Shown: piece by piece, positions 12,655 to 23,506 of the stretch
Numbering within the stretch: position 1 is the stretch's first letter
Layout: every line of letters starts with the position of its first letter
Assembly (NCBI GenBank): GCA_905182985.1
Contig: CAJJDN010000052.1
Coordinates: 302,850-366,849 of the forward strand
Direction of reading: 5' to 3'
DNA from: Paramecium sonneborni
Taxonomy: Eukaryota; Ciliophora; Oligohymenophorea; Peniculida; Parameciidae
Length of the DNA: 64,000 bases
Translations under genes and position numbers: made by a program
The notes under the pieces: generated by a model
Told to the model about the DNA's origin: nothing
Databases searched by the model: none
Seen by the model: the letters and a program-made list of their open reading frames with translations, nothing else

Positions 12655-13198
12655 ATGTAAAAGTATTGGATGCATAATATTAAAATGCTGATTCTTGTTT
12701 ACTAAATAAGTTTTGGTTTTTTTGGAATTTTAGAATTTTTATCCATTAACTAAATTAGTGGATTAGTAAATATAAAATAACTTATTTTAAGCAGTATTAT
12801 TAAATAGATTTAAAGATCTTTTACTTTATCAATTTTTAATCTATCTACTTCTATTTATGATTTGATCTATATTGTTCTTTATTATTATTAGATTAAAACA
12901 ATTGAGGATGTTTGGTCCACCTTTTCCTTATTAACTCTTATTCTCCTTTTATATTTTCTTATTTTCACTTTTAAATTTTGGTTAATTTTATATCAACAAT
13001 CTATTTTAATAGAATCCTATTTAGATCTCTTGGTTTATTATTGAGTAGTATTTTCACTTTATGACAAAGGATGAATCTCACCTAAGGAAGTATCCCCAGA
13101 AAGACAATGAAGTAAAATTGGTTATCCATCAATTGATTGTTTTCTATATAGTTAATTTTGTGAATTGTTGTTCTCTTGTATTGATTCCATAATATTGA
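12655..13198 (+). CDS. Small multi-pass membrane protein
   Basis: ATG 12655 to TGA 13196-13198. A 37-nt intron (13033-13069, GTTTATT...ACAAAG) bridges an in-frame TGA and gives 168 codons. About four hydrophobic segments are visible: LVYQISFGFFGILEFL, SIYDLIYIVLYYY, a long TLILLLYFLIFTFKFW, and LIVFYIVNFVNCCSLVLIP after a polar DESHLRKYPQKDNEV loop. No family recognised. The intron is longer than most here; without it the product would stop after 130 residues and lose the last segment. Confidence 0.6.
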
Positions 13199-14001
13199 TT
13201 TGCTAAAATAATATATACTTATTAATATTTCAATATCATCCAAATGATGCTTGAATGTATGCCTTATATAAATTTTACTCTATAAGTATTTACTCTTAAT
13301 TTTTTTATTATGTTGTAATAATTTAGGTTGATTATGATTTTTGATTTATTTTTCATGTTTTTAATTCTTTTATAATAATAGTACTTTATTTCTTAAGCAT
13401 TTCAATTCTTATACAATATACTCCTTTTAATTTAACTTATTAATCTTACTTGCTAAAAATGTAATTCCTTCATAATAGATACAATATGTTAAATTCCGCC
13501 ATTTAATTATTTTATATGTTATAAATTTTTGTCAAATAATTCCAGTAATTAAATACAATAATAAATCAAACTTAAGAATTAAAAAATAAATAACACACAT
13601 ATACTAAAAATTATTAGATATTTAATGAATTTTTCCTCCTTCTCTAGATTGTATTCATAAGTAAATTTATTCAGTTTTTTCAATTCCATTTATTTTCTAA
13701 CAGTTTTTTTATTTAATGTTTCATAACATCAATTATGTTTTAAATGATGCATAGCTCTGTGGCTAAAAATAATTTTCTTATAAAAATTAAGATTAACATA
13801 TATATATGAAATAAGAAGGAGAAAAATAAATAAATTTAAAATAATTATTTTAAAAGGTTAAATATTAAATGTTTGAAGATGTTGATTTAAAATTCGAAAG
13901 GTATATTGAAAGGTATATTGAGAGTATATGATTATATCTAAATATAATATATGAAATAATGTAGTTTAGTTTGATTGATTGATTATATAATTAATTAACG
14001 A
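13199..14001. other. Intergenic, about 800 bp
   Basis: Very AT-rich. A possible small minus-strand frame near 13360-13515 (MAEFNIF joined by a 30-nt GTA...TAG intron) is too short to support. Otherwise nothing seen until the kinesin start. Confidence 0.5.
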
Positions 14002-15977
14002 ATGAATAAATCAAAAAGCCCTAATTAGAGAGACATTTAAAATGATAATAGTAAAGTGAGAATAGCAGTAAGAGTAAGACCAACATTGAATAGTGAAAGT
14101 GAAGAAGACTTTGTATAATTAATTGATGATAATACAATAAAAGTGACTCGAATTGGAAATAGTGTTAGAATGAAATTTAGTGACATACTTCCAAAAACAG
14201 CAAATTAATAAGATGTTTAACGATTAGTTTCTGAATCAATAAAATCTTTTATTTAAGGAATAAATAATACTATATTTGCTTATGGATAAACAGGTGCTGG
14301 TAAAACATATACTATAATGGGTGGATTACCTGAGAATGTAGCAAATGTATCAACTGAAAAGTTTCATTAAGTTATAAGATGTAATGAGAGAGGAATTCTA
14401 CCTAGAGCAGTATAATCATTAATTTCTTAACTATAAACTTAGATTGAAGATGATTAATGTCGACTTTATTTATCATTCTATGAAATATATAATGAGAAAG
14501 TACTTATCTATAATTATCTAAAAGATATTTGATCTATTTAATCTAAAATCTTAAGGTTTAGATATTCGAGAAAATAAAAATGGTGATGTAAATATACCAG
14601 ATTTATCTTAAATAAGAATAATGGATATAGATACTGCTTATGAATATTTAATATTAGGATTAAGAAATAGAGTAGTTGGATGTAGTCATGCTAATTCAAA
14701 GAGTTCTAGATCTCATTGTTGTTTTTAAATGACATTATAATAAGTAACTGTAATAAATGGAGAGCCTGTATTGTAAGAATCTTCACTTAAAATTGTTGAT
14801 TTAGCTGGATCTGAAAAGTTTAAAATACCAACTGATTTAACACCTGAAGAAAAAGAACTTCATATTTAAGAATTAACATCAATTAATGGAAGTTTATCTT
14901 GTTTAGGTCATTGCATATCTGCATTAATAGATAGAAATAGAACACATATTCCATTTAGAAATTCTAAATTAACACGTGTTTTAAGTGATTCATTAAGTGG
15001 TAGTGGTAAAATATTATTCATTGTTTGTGTTTCACCTTCTATTTCTTCTAGTGCTGAAACATTCTCTACACTTTAATTTGCTAATAGAGCTAAAAGAGCT
15101 GTATTAGATGGTAGAAATATATAATAACCAAAAACTAATAAACCTAAAGGAGTTTCTTTTGAAGAATATTAAGAATTATTAAAATAATATTAAAAAGAAA
15201 AATAAATGAGGGAAGAACTTGAACTTATTGTTTAAAAAAGAAATCAAGGAGAACTTCTATAATAAATTAATAAATTAAAATAATAAAATTAAGAACTTTA
15301 AGAATAACTTTATTAAGTGTAATAATAATAAAATTAATAGTAATAATAATAATAATAACAATAATAATAACAATAAAATTAATAGTAATAATAATAAACT
15401 CAAAATATTCATTATTAATAATAATAATAATATTCTCCCTTGTTTTCAGATAATAAAAAATCACTTGCTCTTAATTCTAATGACAAAAAGGTGAGATTTG
15501 CTGATGATTTTTTAACTGCACATATTAACAATATGGAAAGCGAGGATAGTCAAGTTTTTGAAAATCTAGCCATATTCTAAGAATTAAAGTAATTAGAAAA
15601 TAAAGATAAAAAAAAAATTATTGTAATTATTTAATAATTACTTCTAGAATTTTGAAGAAAAATTTAAAAGCTATTTTGGATAGTCCGAATATTAAACTAA
15701 TGATTTAGCTTAATTTAATACGGGAAAATAATTTGGTAATTCATAAATATAATATTCATAGATTCAATTATAAGAAAAGTTAATGACAAACAGAATAACA
15801 TTTCTAATATAGTTTAAGATCTTAAAAAAGAAATGTCTAAAGCTGTTAATCAACTTGAATAGTTATAAAGTATTTATTTTCTTATTCAATTAGAGGAAGA
15901 CAGAGAACTGAAGAGTGCTGACTCTTGTAAAGAAAAGTAAGTTTATTTGTCCTATTTTTAGTTTCATTTAATACTGA
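14002..15977 (+). CDS. Kinesin with N-terminal motor and polyglutamine tail
   Basis: ATG 14002 to TGA 15975-15977 with introns 14500-14524 (25 nt), 15623-15647 (25), 15736-15761 (26), 15870-15893 (24) and 15937-15961 (25), leaving 616 codons. The motor occupies about residues 15-350: [10 protein letters not shown]-loop GQTGAGKT at 95-102, switch I SSRSH, switch II DLAGSEK, and [16 protein letters not shown]. The neck is followed by a coiled coil and a run of about 40 residues that is nearly all Gln, encoded largely by TAA and TAG. Family role: ATP-driven plus-end microtubule transport. The loop after DLAGSEK ([11 protein letters not shown]) departs from the usual RVSKTGA form. Subfamily not assigned. 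Confidence 0.94.
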
Positions 15978-16016
15978 TTAATATAAGTTATTTATAAAAA
16001 TTAAATTAATTTAAAA

Positions 16017-16397
16017 ATGGGGCTTGCTTGTTCTTCTAGCAGTCGTAAACCCAACAAATGTCAATTGCAGGAGATATAATATCCTATAATGATTGCTTAG
16101 AATTTTATATCAATCATTGGACAATTATAATTATCTGATGACATTATTGGTGATTTACGTTACAATTTGAACTAGTTGATAATTTAAAGGAGCAAGTTAG
16201 CACATTGCATAGCTCGATTGTAAAAGAGATACTCTGATTATCATTTATCAGATCTAGAAAACCAATTCCAAACACTTCTAAAAACTGTTGAGTCTATTTT
16301 AGAGGATTGTTAATTAAAAATTCACTTTCCAATAATAGAATAATGTCTATTAGAATAGTTAGAATTACATCGTTATAATATGAAATAATAATTATGA
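16017..16397 (+). CDS. Small protein with N-terminal acylation motif
   Basis: 126 codons from ATG 16017 to TGA 16395-16397, no intron, starting 39 bp after the kinesin stop. It opens MGLACSSSSRKPNKC: Gly2 plus Cys5 is the pattern for myristoylation followed by palmitoylation. The rest is a helical, Leu/Gln-rich chain (SDLENQFQTLLKTVESILED) with no known domain. Membrane attachment is inference from the motif. Confidence 0.72.
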
Positions 16398-16468
16398 GAT
16401 GATAAGAGTTTTAAAAAATTTAAAAGCAAAATTATAAATTTAAACTATTTGTATAAATAATAATATGA

Positions 16469-17522
16469 TCATTTTTCCTTTCTATTTTCATCACTAAATA
16501 TTTGACTATAAGATAATTAATTATTTAATACTCTGCTTCCACTGAAGCTAAGTAATTTAGATTACTTTCAGTCGTATTGACTGATATAAACCATCCCAAT
16601 ACAGTAAGAACAGTAATTACTATTTAAGCATAAGTCCAAAAATTATATAATGTAGATCCATCCATAATAGCTTATACTTATGAATTTGTGGCTTCCTAAG
16701 TAATTCCAACAGACAATTCTACAATATTCTTATGACCTATCACCCATAATAAATAAGCAATATTATAAACTATATTAATATCAATCTTATACATAAAGCA
16801 CTAATAATTGATTAAATATAGAATTTTTTATCTAAATTATTCTTTGTTTTCTCTTATTAATCTTTTAATTGAACACAAACAAATAAACTACCAAAAGCAC
16901 TGATTAAAATTATAATATGAAAAACTTAATCCACTCTTAAACAATATTTAGCATATAATTTAAAAAAAGTTGTTAGTCCTTCTTAATCTGTACTTTAACC
17001 TAGAAATATGATGAAAACATGCATTAATGTCATTCCCTTTTTAATTTTAAAGGTTACCTGCCAATAATCCTTAAAAAAAGAAAATAAATCTATCTATTAA
17101 TTTAACAGCTTCATGAATTAATTTATTCAAGACTAACAATACATTTTCAGTTTGAATTTGTTACTTTCTGCTTTCTTCCATCATTTGAATTTTCCTTTTT
17201 AATGCTTATTCATTCAACTCAATAAAACTACCATTTGTTAAATCTATCAAATAAAAGTAAAATATATACTTTCAATAAATATTTTAGTTATCTCTGGTTA
17301 TAAATCCAATACTTTAATTAAATTGCTTTCATAATCTTATGAAGCATCTTCATTAATTTTATCAGCCTCATCAATTTAATTCAAATGTATTTCTCCTCCA
17401 GTTATATTTCTCTTATTTTTCCTTAAATGATTATCTCTAAAATTACTTTGCTTATAAATTATGTTTCATTAATACAAATAATAATTTAAATATAAATATA
17501 TACTATATATGTTCCACATCAT
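16469..17522 (-). CDS. Four-segment membrane protein, unknown
   Basis: Start ATG 17522, TGA 16469-16471. Five introns (17446-17475, 30 nt; 17244-17269, 26; 17070-17106, 37; 16770-16792, 23; 16506-16531, 26) give 303 codons. The N-terminal half is hydrophilic and helical (EADKINEDASQDYESNLIKVL, shortened here to EADKINEDASQDYE). Then come FKIKKGMTLMHVFIIFLGQ, VFHIIILISAFGSLFVCVQL, LFYNIAYLLWVIGHKN and WTYAQIVITVLTVLGWFISV, followed by a short acidic tail SDENRKEK. No family recognised. The first exon is short and its start lies only 20 bp past the stop of the upstream CXC gene, so the N terminus is the least certain part. Confidence 0.68.
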
Positions 17523-17541
17523 AAATATTTATTAATTATAT

Positions 17542-18417
17542 TCACTTTCTTTTAATTCTATAATTTTTTCGTTCTTATTAACTTTATAAATATGCTTCAT
17601 CTAAACCATTTTCACAATTTTCACATTAACAATCTACTGTACATTTAGATTTCCTCAAAAAACATTCACAATAACCAGTTTAACACCTAGACTTTTTACA
17701 ATTGCAACCAAAACTATCTTTAAGTTTAAATAAAGCTTCTTTTGGAACATTCTTATTTCTATGACATTTTTCATTAACATGTTTTATTGCTATATTACGT
17801 TCTTCTAAATGATCATCATTATTCTAACACCCCTCAACACATTAACATTCTTTCAAACACATTCTTCCACTATGAAAACATCTACAATATCTTTTTAAAC
17901 AACCACTATTTCTACAAAAACAAGGTTATTATTCTAATTAGTTATTCTTTTTTTTAATTTTTTTTTGTATTTACAAATTTTTAGTTTCAAATTATGACAA
18001 TTTTTTATTTTTTTTTTCTCTTCTTTCTTCCTATTCTGATTGTTCTTTTTCAATTTAATCCTAATCTTTTTATTATAATTCTTAATTTTTTTTTTAATCA
18101 CCAATCGTTGAAATCATAGACATTTGTGGTTATATTTATTAAAGTGGAGGGGAATTATTTTATGATGTAATTGATCTTCTTGGTCCCAATTGAGTCAAAG
18201 GATCATATAAATAGAAATTTGACCCTTATCTACTTATTGGAATTGGTCTATATTCATATTCATTTATTATATCATCCAATTAAGATCTATTTTATGATAT
18301 TATTCTATACGTAAATTTTATTAATTTTGGGGGTTTACAAGGAGGAATCTCCTCTGCTTATGAAACAATGCTTGTTGTTCTTATTAGTGAAAGTTATTTA
18401 AATGTAGAATCTGCCAT
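17542..18417 (-). CDS. CXC/CRC-domain protein (tesmin/TSO1/LIN54 type)
   Basis: Start ATG 18417, TGA 17542-17544, no intron, 291 codons. The C-terminal third holds two cysteine-rich CXC repeats: CFCRNSGCLKRYCRCFHSG...C...CQC...C, and after a conserved-type linker (RNKNVPKEALFKL) GCNCKKSRCQTGYCECFL...C...CQCENC. This is the CRC arrangement of tesmin/TSO1/LIN54 proteins, which bind DNA (CHR-like elements) in cell-cycle gene control. A Lys/Glu/Gln-rich coiled region precedes it and the N terminus has Ser/Pro-rich stretches. DNA binding is family knowledge; targets are unknown. Confidence 0.93.
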
Positions 18418-18599
18418 AATATTTAGCAATTATAATTAATAGATATATTTTTTATCTATTTTTATTATTAGATATCATTGTTCAACTCTAAATTACTTTT
18501 TTTAAATAGAAATATTAATAACAAACCAATATAATAATGTAAAAATCAAGTAGTTTAATATTCATATATTTTTCTCTTTTTTATACATATTCTTTTATA

Positions 18600-21321
18600 T
18601 CATTTATCATTTTAACTTAAGTACATTTCAAGTTATTCTTTAGCTTAATTATCACTTATTGATTGTCTTATATCTTGTATTAATTGTGACTTTTTGTTAT
18701 TTATTGCTACTTAAACTGCATGACGTTATTATCCAATTTTTAATAGCATATAACAAGATTCCTAATATATTGAATAATATAATACTTCTGGATCTGGCAT
18801 TTTCATTATCATTTGTAAACCTCTCTCTTCCTAATCTGCTCTAATTAACATATCTCCAACTAATTCATAAGGAATTGAAACATTCTTTTTATTTTTTTCA
18901 TTTATAAATCTTTCCAACTCTTCCCAATTCTTATTATTAATTAATGATTTTACTCTTGTTATATTAAATCTAATTTCATATATATTTATAAAAATTACCT
19001 TCTTTCTGGAATTTTGTATGTCTTTGCAAATTCTTATGCTAATCAAATATTATCTTTAGATAAAAATGCCTCCATAATTGAATTCAATGATCGTTCTTCC
19101 ATAATTACTTTACTCTTTTCTTTTTCTCTCTTTCTACTTCTTATCTTAAATCATTCAATGTTCTTATTTATGCTTATAACATTTTGCTATAGAATGAATC
19201 TTTACTCTCTTCTTCAAAGAATTTCTAAGCAAATTCTAAAAATCTAATTTTCTCATTTAAGCAACTTTATTAATAAGCTTAATTGATGGCTAAATATCCA
19301 CTTTCATCATATTTTTTAAATATTGTAAATATTTCTATTAGTATTTATCATCAAAATTTCTTAAATAATATATTAGATGAGCTTGGGATATCTGATTCTA
19401 TGATAGAATACCAAACTTATATGTTTCATCCATATCAGTTTTCAAAAATTTCATAATTACAAGGTATATCAAATTTGAATCTTTGGAATTAATTGCATCA
19501 ATTAATGCTTTTTCATAATATGAATTATTGTTGCCTTATTAATAATTAGCCATCCAAATCAATACTGGAATACGTTTAGATAAACTTTACTCATTATCAA
19601 GGAGTTTTCGATCTAATTAAGATTTCACTATTTCTATTGATTTTTAAGCAATTTAAGTAAATGAAATTCCTTTTTGTTCTTTAATTTTCTCTTTTATAAT
19701 TTAGCATAACTATTCATCATCCTATTGACTTTCTACTTTACAACATGCCCAATGTGTATAGATTGTTGATTTTTATTTTATTTGATATTTTAGGAAACGA
19801 GAAATTTCAATAACTAAATAATGTAAATTATATTTGAGCAATAAAGTGATAAATAGATCTGGATTTTTAATTAATTACAAAGTTTATTCATATGTAACAA
19901 CTCTACCTCCAGTTGTGCCATTTCTACGGAGTGCATTTGAGACTCTAAGATATTTACAGGTTTCATTTAACAGGTTGGGATAAATTAATTAATTTCCCAA
20001 GAATGTTTTTCCATAACTAGCTGCTTTTAATAATTTCATCTAATATTCAGGATTAATTTCAAATTAACCACTTTTAATACAATCATTAACTGCTTCTCCT
20101 AGTTCAGTTTTTTAGATTTAATTCATCATCTTCAATAGGATTCTTTTATTCAAATGATTCATATGCAGAATGTAATTGAGCCCCTGGTTTAAGAGAAAGT
20201 GGTAAAAATACATTAACAAATGAATCAGGTAATTTACGCAAGATTTCATTTTTTTTTTATGTTAAGATTCTAACTCCATCATATTCTTATTTAATTTAAA
20301 AATGAGGATTACTCATTTTGACTTTAGTGTAAGAATCTTAAGAAACTAAAACAATATATTATTATAATTAAAGGACAACACAATCATCTCTACAAAAAAC
20401 CATTTTTCTAGGTCTTTCAATTTTGGTTATATCTTTTTCTGCAGTTTCTTCTTTTTTAATATCTTCTTCTTTAAGATCAATAGGCATTTATCTAAAATTA
20501 GTAGAATCAAAGAAATCTGTTATGAAGGAAACAACCCATTTAGAATTAATATAGTAGAGCTAGATTTTTGTAATTAGATGATAGACTAATCATTTTAATA
20601 TTTTCAAGATCTGGTAATTTCTTATCAATTTCATTAACAATTTTATTTTTATTATAATAAATTTTCCATTTTTCATCTTCAATAATGTGAATAATTCCAC
20701 CATCTGGATTAGTAATTAAAAGTTCCATTTTCCCACTAGAAGTTTTTTGAGGTGGAATAACTTACCAATGTTCTGGTTCTTGAGTAAGTTAAGAAGGTTT
20801 TAATTTATGAACTTAAGGTTCATACGCATTAGGTATATAAAAGAATTCAAAATTATTTGTCGTAAGTACAAATCCATTATTAACAATTAAGCCTTTAATA
20901 ATTTGTTATTTTTTAAATTGATCCATAAGATCATATGATTTTTTAATCGCTTTAAAGGGATCAACAATATAATATGATCCATTCGTTTTAAGTAACAATA
21001 ATTATTCATCTTCAAGAAAATCAAATAATGCAATCTCTATAAATATACTGGAAATACTTTGTCGATTTCCTTATATTAAACTTTTGATATAATCTTGCCA
21101 TTGTTTGAAAAGAACACAATAGAATCTTTTAACATATCATCAGTTCGCATTAATATGACTTGATTATAATTTTTAGTAGCAGCCAAAGGACCACCCCATT
21201 TGGATACAGCTATGCGTCAATAAAAACAGTCAAGGTTCTTCTACTCACCTGTGATAGTATTGAATTGATGAAATTTATAATACTTTCTATTAAGTTCTTT
21301 CCATTATGCACTTGGATCCAT
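18600..21321 (-). pseudogene. VPS16: VPS16 homologue, broken by several lesions
   Basis: Conserved VPS16 segments follow in order from ATG 21321 to TGA 18600-18602: SKWGGPLAATKNYNQ, WVVSFITDFFDS, FLPLSLKPGAQLHSAYESF, KLLKAASYGKTFLG, YTHWACCKVES, QEFAKTYKIPERR, NWEELERF. VPS16 is the core subunit of the HOPS/CORVET tethers in late endosomal fusion. The frame is broken repeatedly: in-frame TGA at 21217-21219 and 19043-19045, and frame changes near 20537-20548, 20107-20113 (a T6 run), 19311-19317 (T6) and 19112-19135. A good 29-nt intron remains at 18970-18998. Neighbouring genes are intact over 900-1600 codons, so random base-calling error is unlikely. A lost duplicate copy is the simplest reading; I have not restored the sequence. 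Confidence 0.8.
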
Positions 21322-22290
21322 ATAAAAATAATTAAAATAATAAGAAAGAGTTAACAAAAGTAAAAAGATGTATAATAAAAAATATTTACATAAGATGGAG
21401 TTATTATATAAAATAATTAAATGCGCGCGTATTTGAGTTCATTTATCTTAAATTCAAATAGAGAGATGTATATTTTTATCAAAAAGTTTATTTTTTATCT
21501 TTTTGTTCCTTATTATTTTATAAATGAGTGATTAAGAAAGTGAGAATGATCAAAGTAATAGATAATCTGGTAGATTACGAGATAAGCAAAAGAGAAAGTA
21601 CTTGATGTTAGATGCATAAGTAGGTACAACATGATGAATGAAGAAAACTATCAATAGGAGTAAATTGAAATAGGAAATGAAAGAAGATCAGCTAGAGTGA
21701 TTAAGAAGAATTATATCAGCACATAAAGTGAGGAGGAAGAGTCTGTAAATGAACCAGTCATAGAAACAGAAGTGAAGCGTATTTTCATTCCAGAGATTGA
21801 TCAAATTTTATGGAGAAAAATAGACTAAGACACAGCTTAAATCTAATATTTGATTAAATTTAAGAATAGAAGTTATTTACATACAGAATGGCTAGATGAA
21901 GAAAGAGTAATATTCAATTTATTAAATATCTTCAGATCCTTGAAGAAAAGAATGGCAAACAGAAAATTAATAGATTTAACAAAGTTTTTGAGAAGCGAAT
22001 ATAGGAGGAAATAGATGACTTTATAGAAGATTAATATTTTGATCCTGCATTTTAAGAAGTTGATCGTATATTGTCATGCACAGAAATATTTCCTATTGTT
22101 CATCCAAAAAAGGGATCTGAAATGATAGGAAAATGGCCATAATCACTTACTAAAGTTATGTCTCATTTACTTAATTTTACAAGAGATCAGATTCATTATG
22201 GTATATACTTTTTAGAATGTAAAACACTCCTTAATTTTGGAACCATTAATAATCGTCTTTATTTAGGATATTACAAAATTTATGATGATT
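21076..22290. repeat. Gap-flanking direct repeat, copy 1 (1215 bp)
   Basis: Identical to 22292-23506 across the single N at 22291. It spans the first part of the VPS16 relic, the divergent spacer and the 5' end of the CHD gene. Unmerged contig overlap. Confidence 0.93.
21524..22290 (+). other. Truncated assembly copy of the CHD gene 5' end
   Basis: Starts at ATG 21524 exactly like the full gene at 22740 and contains introns 21598-21623 and 21907-21935, then runs into the N. Counting it as a gene would be an error if the gap is artefactual. Confidence 0.85.
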
Positions 22291-22291
22291 N

Positions 22292-23506
22292 TTAAACTTT
22301 TGATATAATCTTGCCATTGTTTGAAAAGAACACAATAGAATCTTTTAACATATCATCAGTTCGCATTAATATGACTTGATTATAATTTTTAGTAGCAGCC
22401 AAAGGACCACCCCATTTGGATACAGCTATGCGTCAATAAAAACAGTCAAGGTTCTTCTACTCACCTGTGATAGTATTGAATTGATGAAATTTATAATACT
22501 TTCTATTAAGTTCTTTCCATTATGCACTTGGATCCATATAAAAATAATTAAAATAATAAGAAAGAGTTAACAAAAGTAAAAAGATGTATAATAAAAAATA
22601 TTTACATAAGATGGAGTTATTATATAAAATAATTAAATGCGCGCGTATTTGAGTTCATTTATCTTAAATTCAAATAGAGAGATGTATATTTTTATCAAAA
22701 AGTTTATTTTTTATCTTTTTGTTCCTTATTATTTTATAAATGAGTGATTAAGAAAGTGAGAATGATCAAAGTAATAGATAATCTGGTAGATTACGAGATA
22801 AGCAAAAGAGAAAGTACTTGATGTTAGATGCATAAGTAGGTACAACATGATGAATGAAGAAAACTATCAATAGGAGTAAATTGAAATAGGAAATGAAAGA
22901 AGATCAGCTAGAGTGATTAAGAAGAATTATATCAGCACATAAAGTGAGGAGGAAGAGTCTGTAAATGAACCAGTCATAGAAACAGAAGTGAAGCGTATTT
23001 TCATTCCAGAGATTGATCAAATTTTATGGAGAAAAATAGACTAAGACACAGCTTAAATCTAATATTTGATTAAATTTAAGAATAGAAGTTATTTACATAC
23101 AGAATGGCTAGATGAAGAAAGAGTAATATTCAATTTATTAAATATCTTCAGATCCTTGAAGAAAAGAATGGCAAACAGAAAATTAATAGATTTAACAAAG
23201 TTTTTGAGAAGCGAATATAGGAGGAAATAGATGACTTTATAGAAGATTAATATTTTGATCCTGCATTTTAAGAAGTTGATCGTATATTGTCATGCACAGA
23301 AATATTTCCTATTGTTCATCCAAAAAAGGGATCTGAAATGATAGGAAAATGGCCATAATCACTTACTAAAGTTATGTCTCATTTACTTAATTTTACAAGA
23401 GATCAGATTCATTATGGTATATACTTTTTAGAATGTAAAACACTCCTTAATTTTGGAACCATTAATAATCGTCTTTATTTAGGATATTACAAAATTTATG
23501 ATGATT
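22292..23506. repeat. Gap-flanking direct repeat, copy 2 (1215 bp)
   Basis: Exact copy of 21076-22290, offset 1216. Unique sequence follows at 23507 and continues the CHD frame without interruption. Bases 22292-22537 repeat the 5' end of the VPS16 relic on the minus strand. Confidence 0.93.

Larger units (their letters stand above)
11985..13167. repeat. Gap-flanking direct repeat, copy 2 (1183 bp)
   Basis: Base-for-base copy of 10801-11983, offset 1184. The sequence after 13167 is unique and continues the membrane protein gene, so this copy carries the true downstream context. Confidence 0.93.

Noticed and set aside
13360..13515. Small spliced minus-strand gene starting MAEFNIF
   Set aside because: Only about 40 codons with one inferred intron; insufficient support.
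19043..21219. TGA as a sense codon (Trp or other) to rescue VPS16
   Set aside because: Every well-supported gene in the window ends cleanly at TGA, Trp is encoded by TGG, and VPS16 also has frameshifts that recoding cannot fix.
21076..23506. Direct repeats read as a transposon or segmental duplication
   Set aside because: All three such repeat pairs are perfect, abut a single N exactly, lack terminal inverted repeats or transposase frames, and cut arbitrarily through genes. Assembly overlap explains them better.
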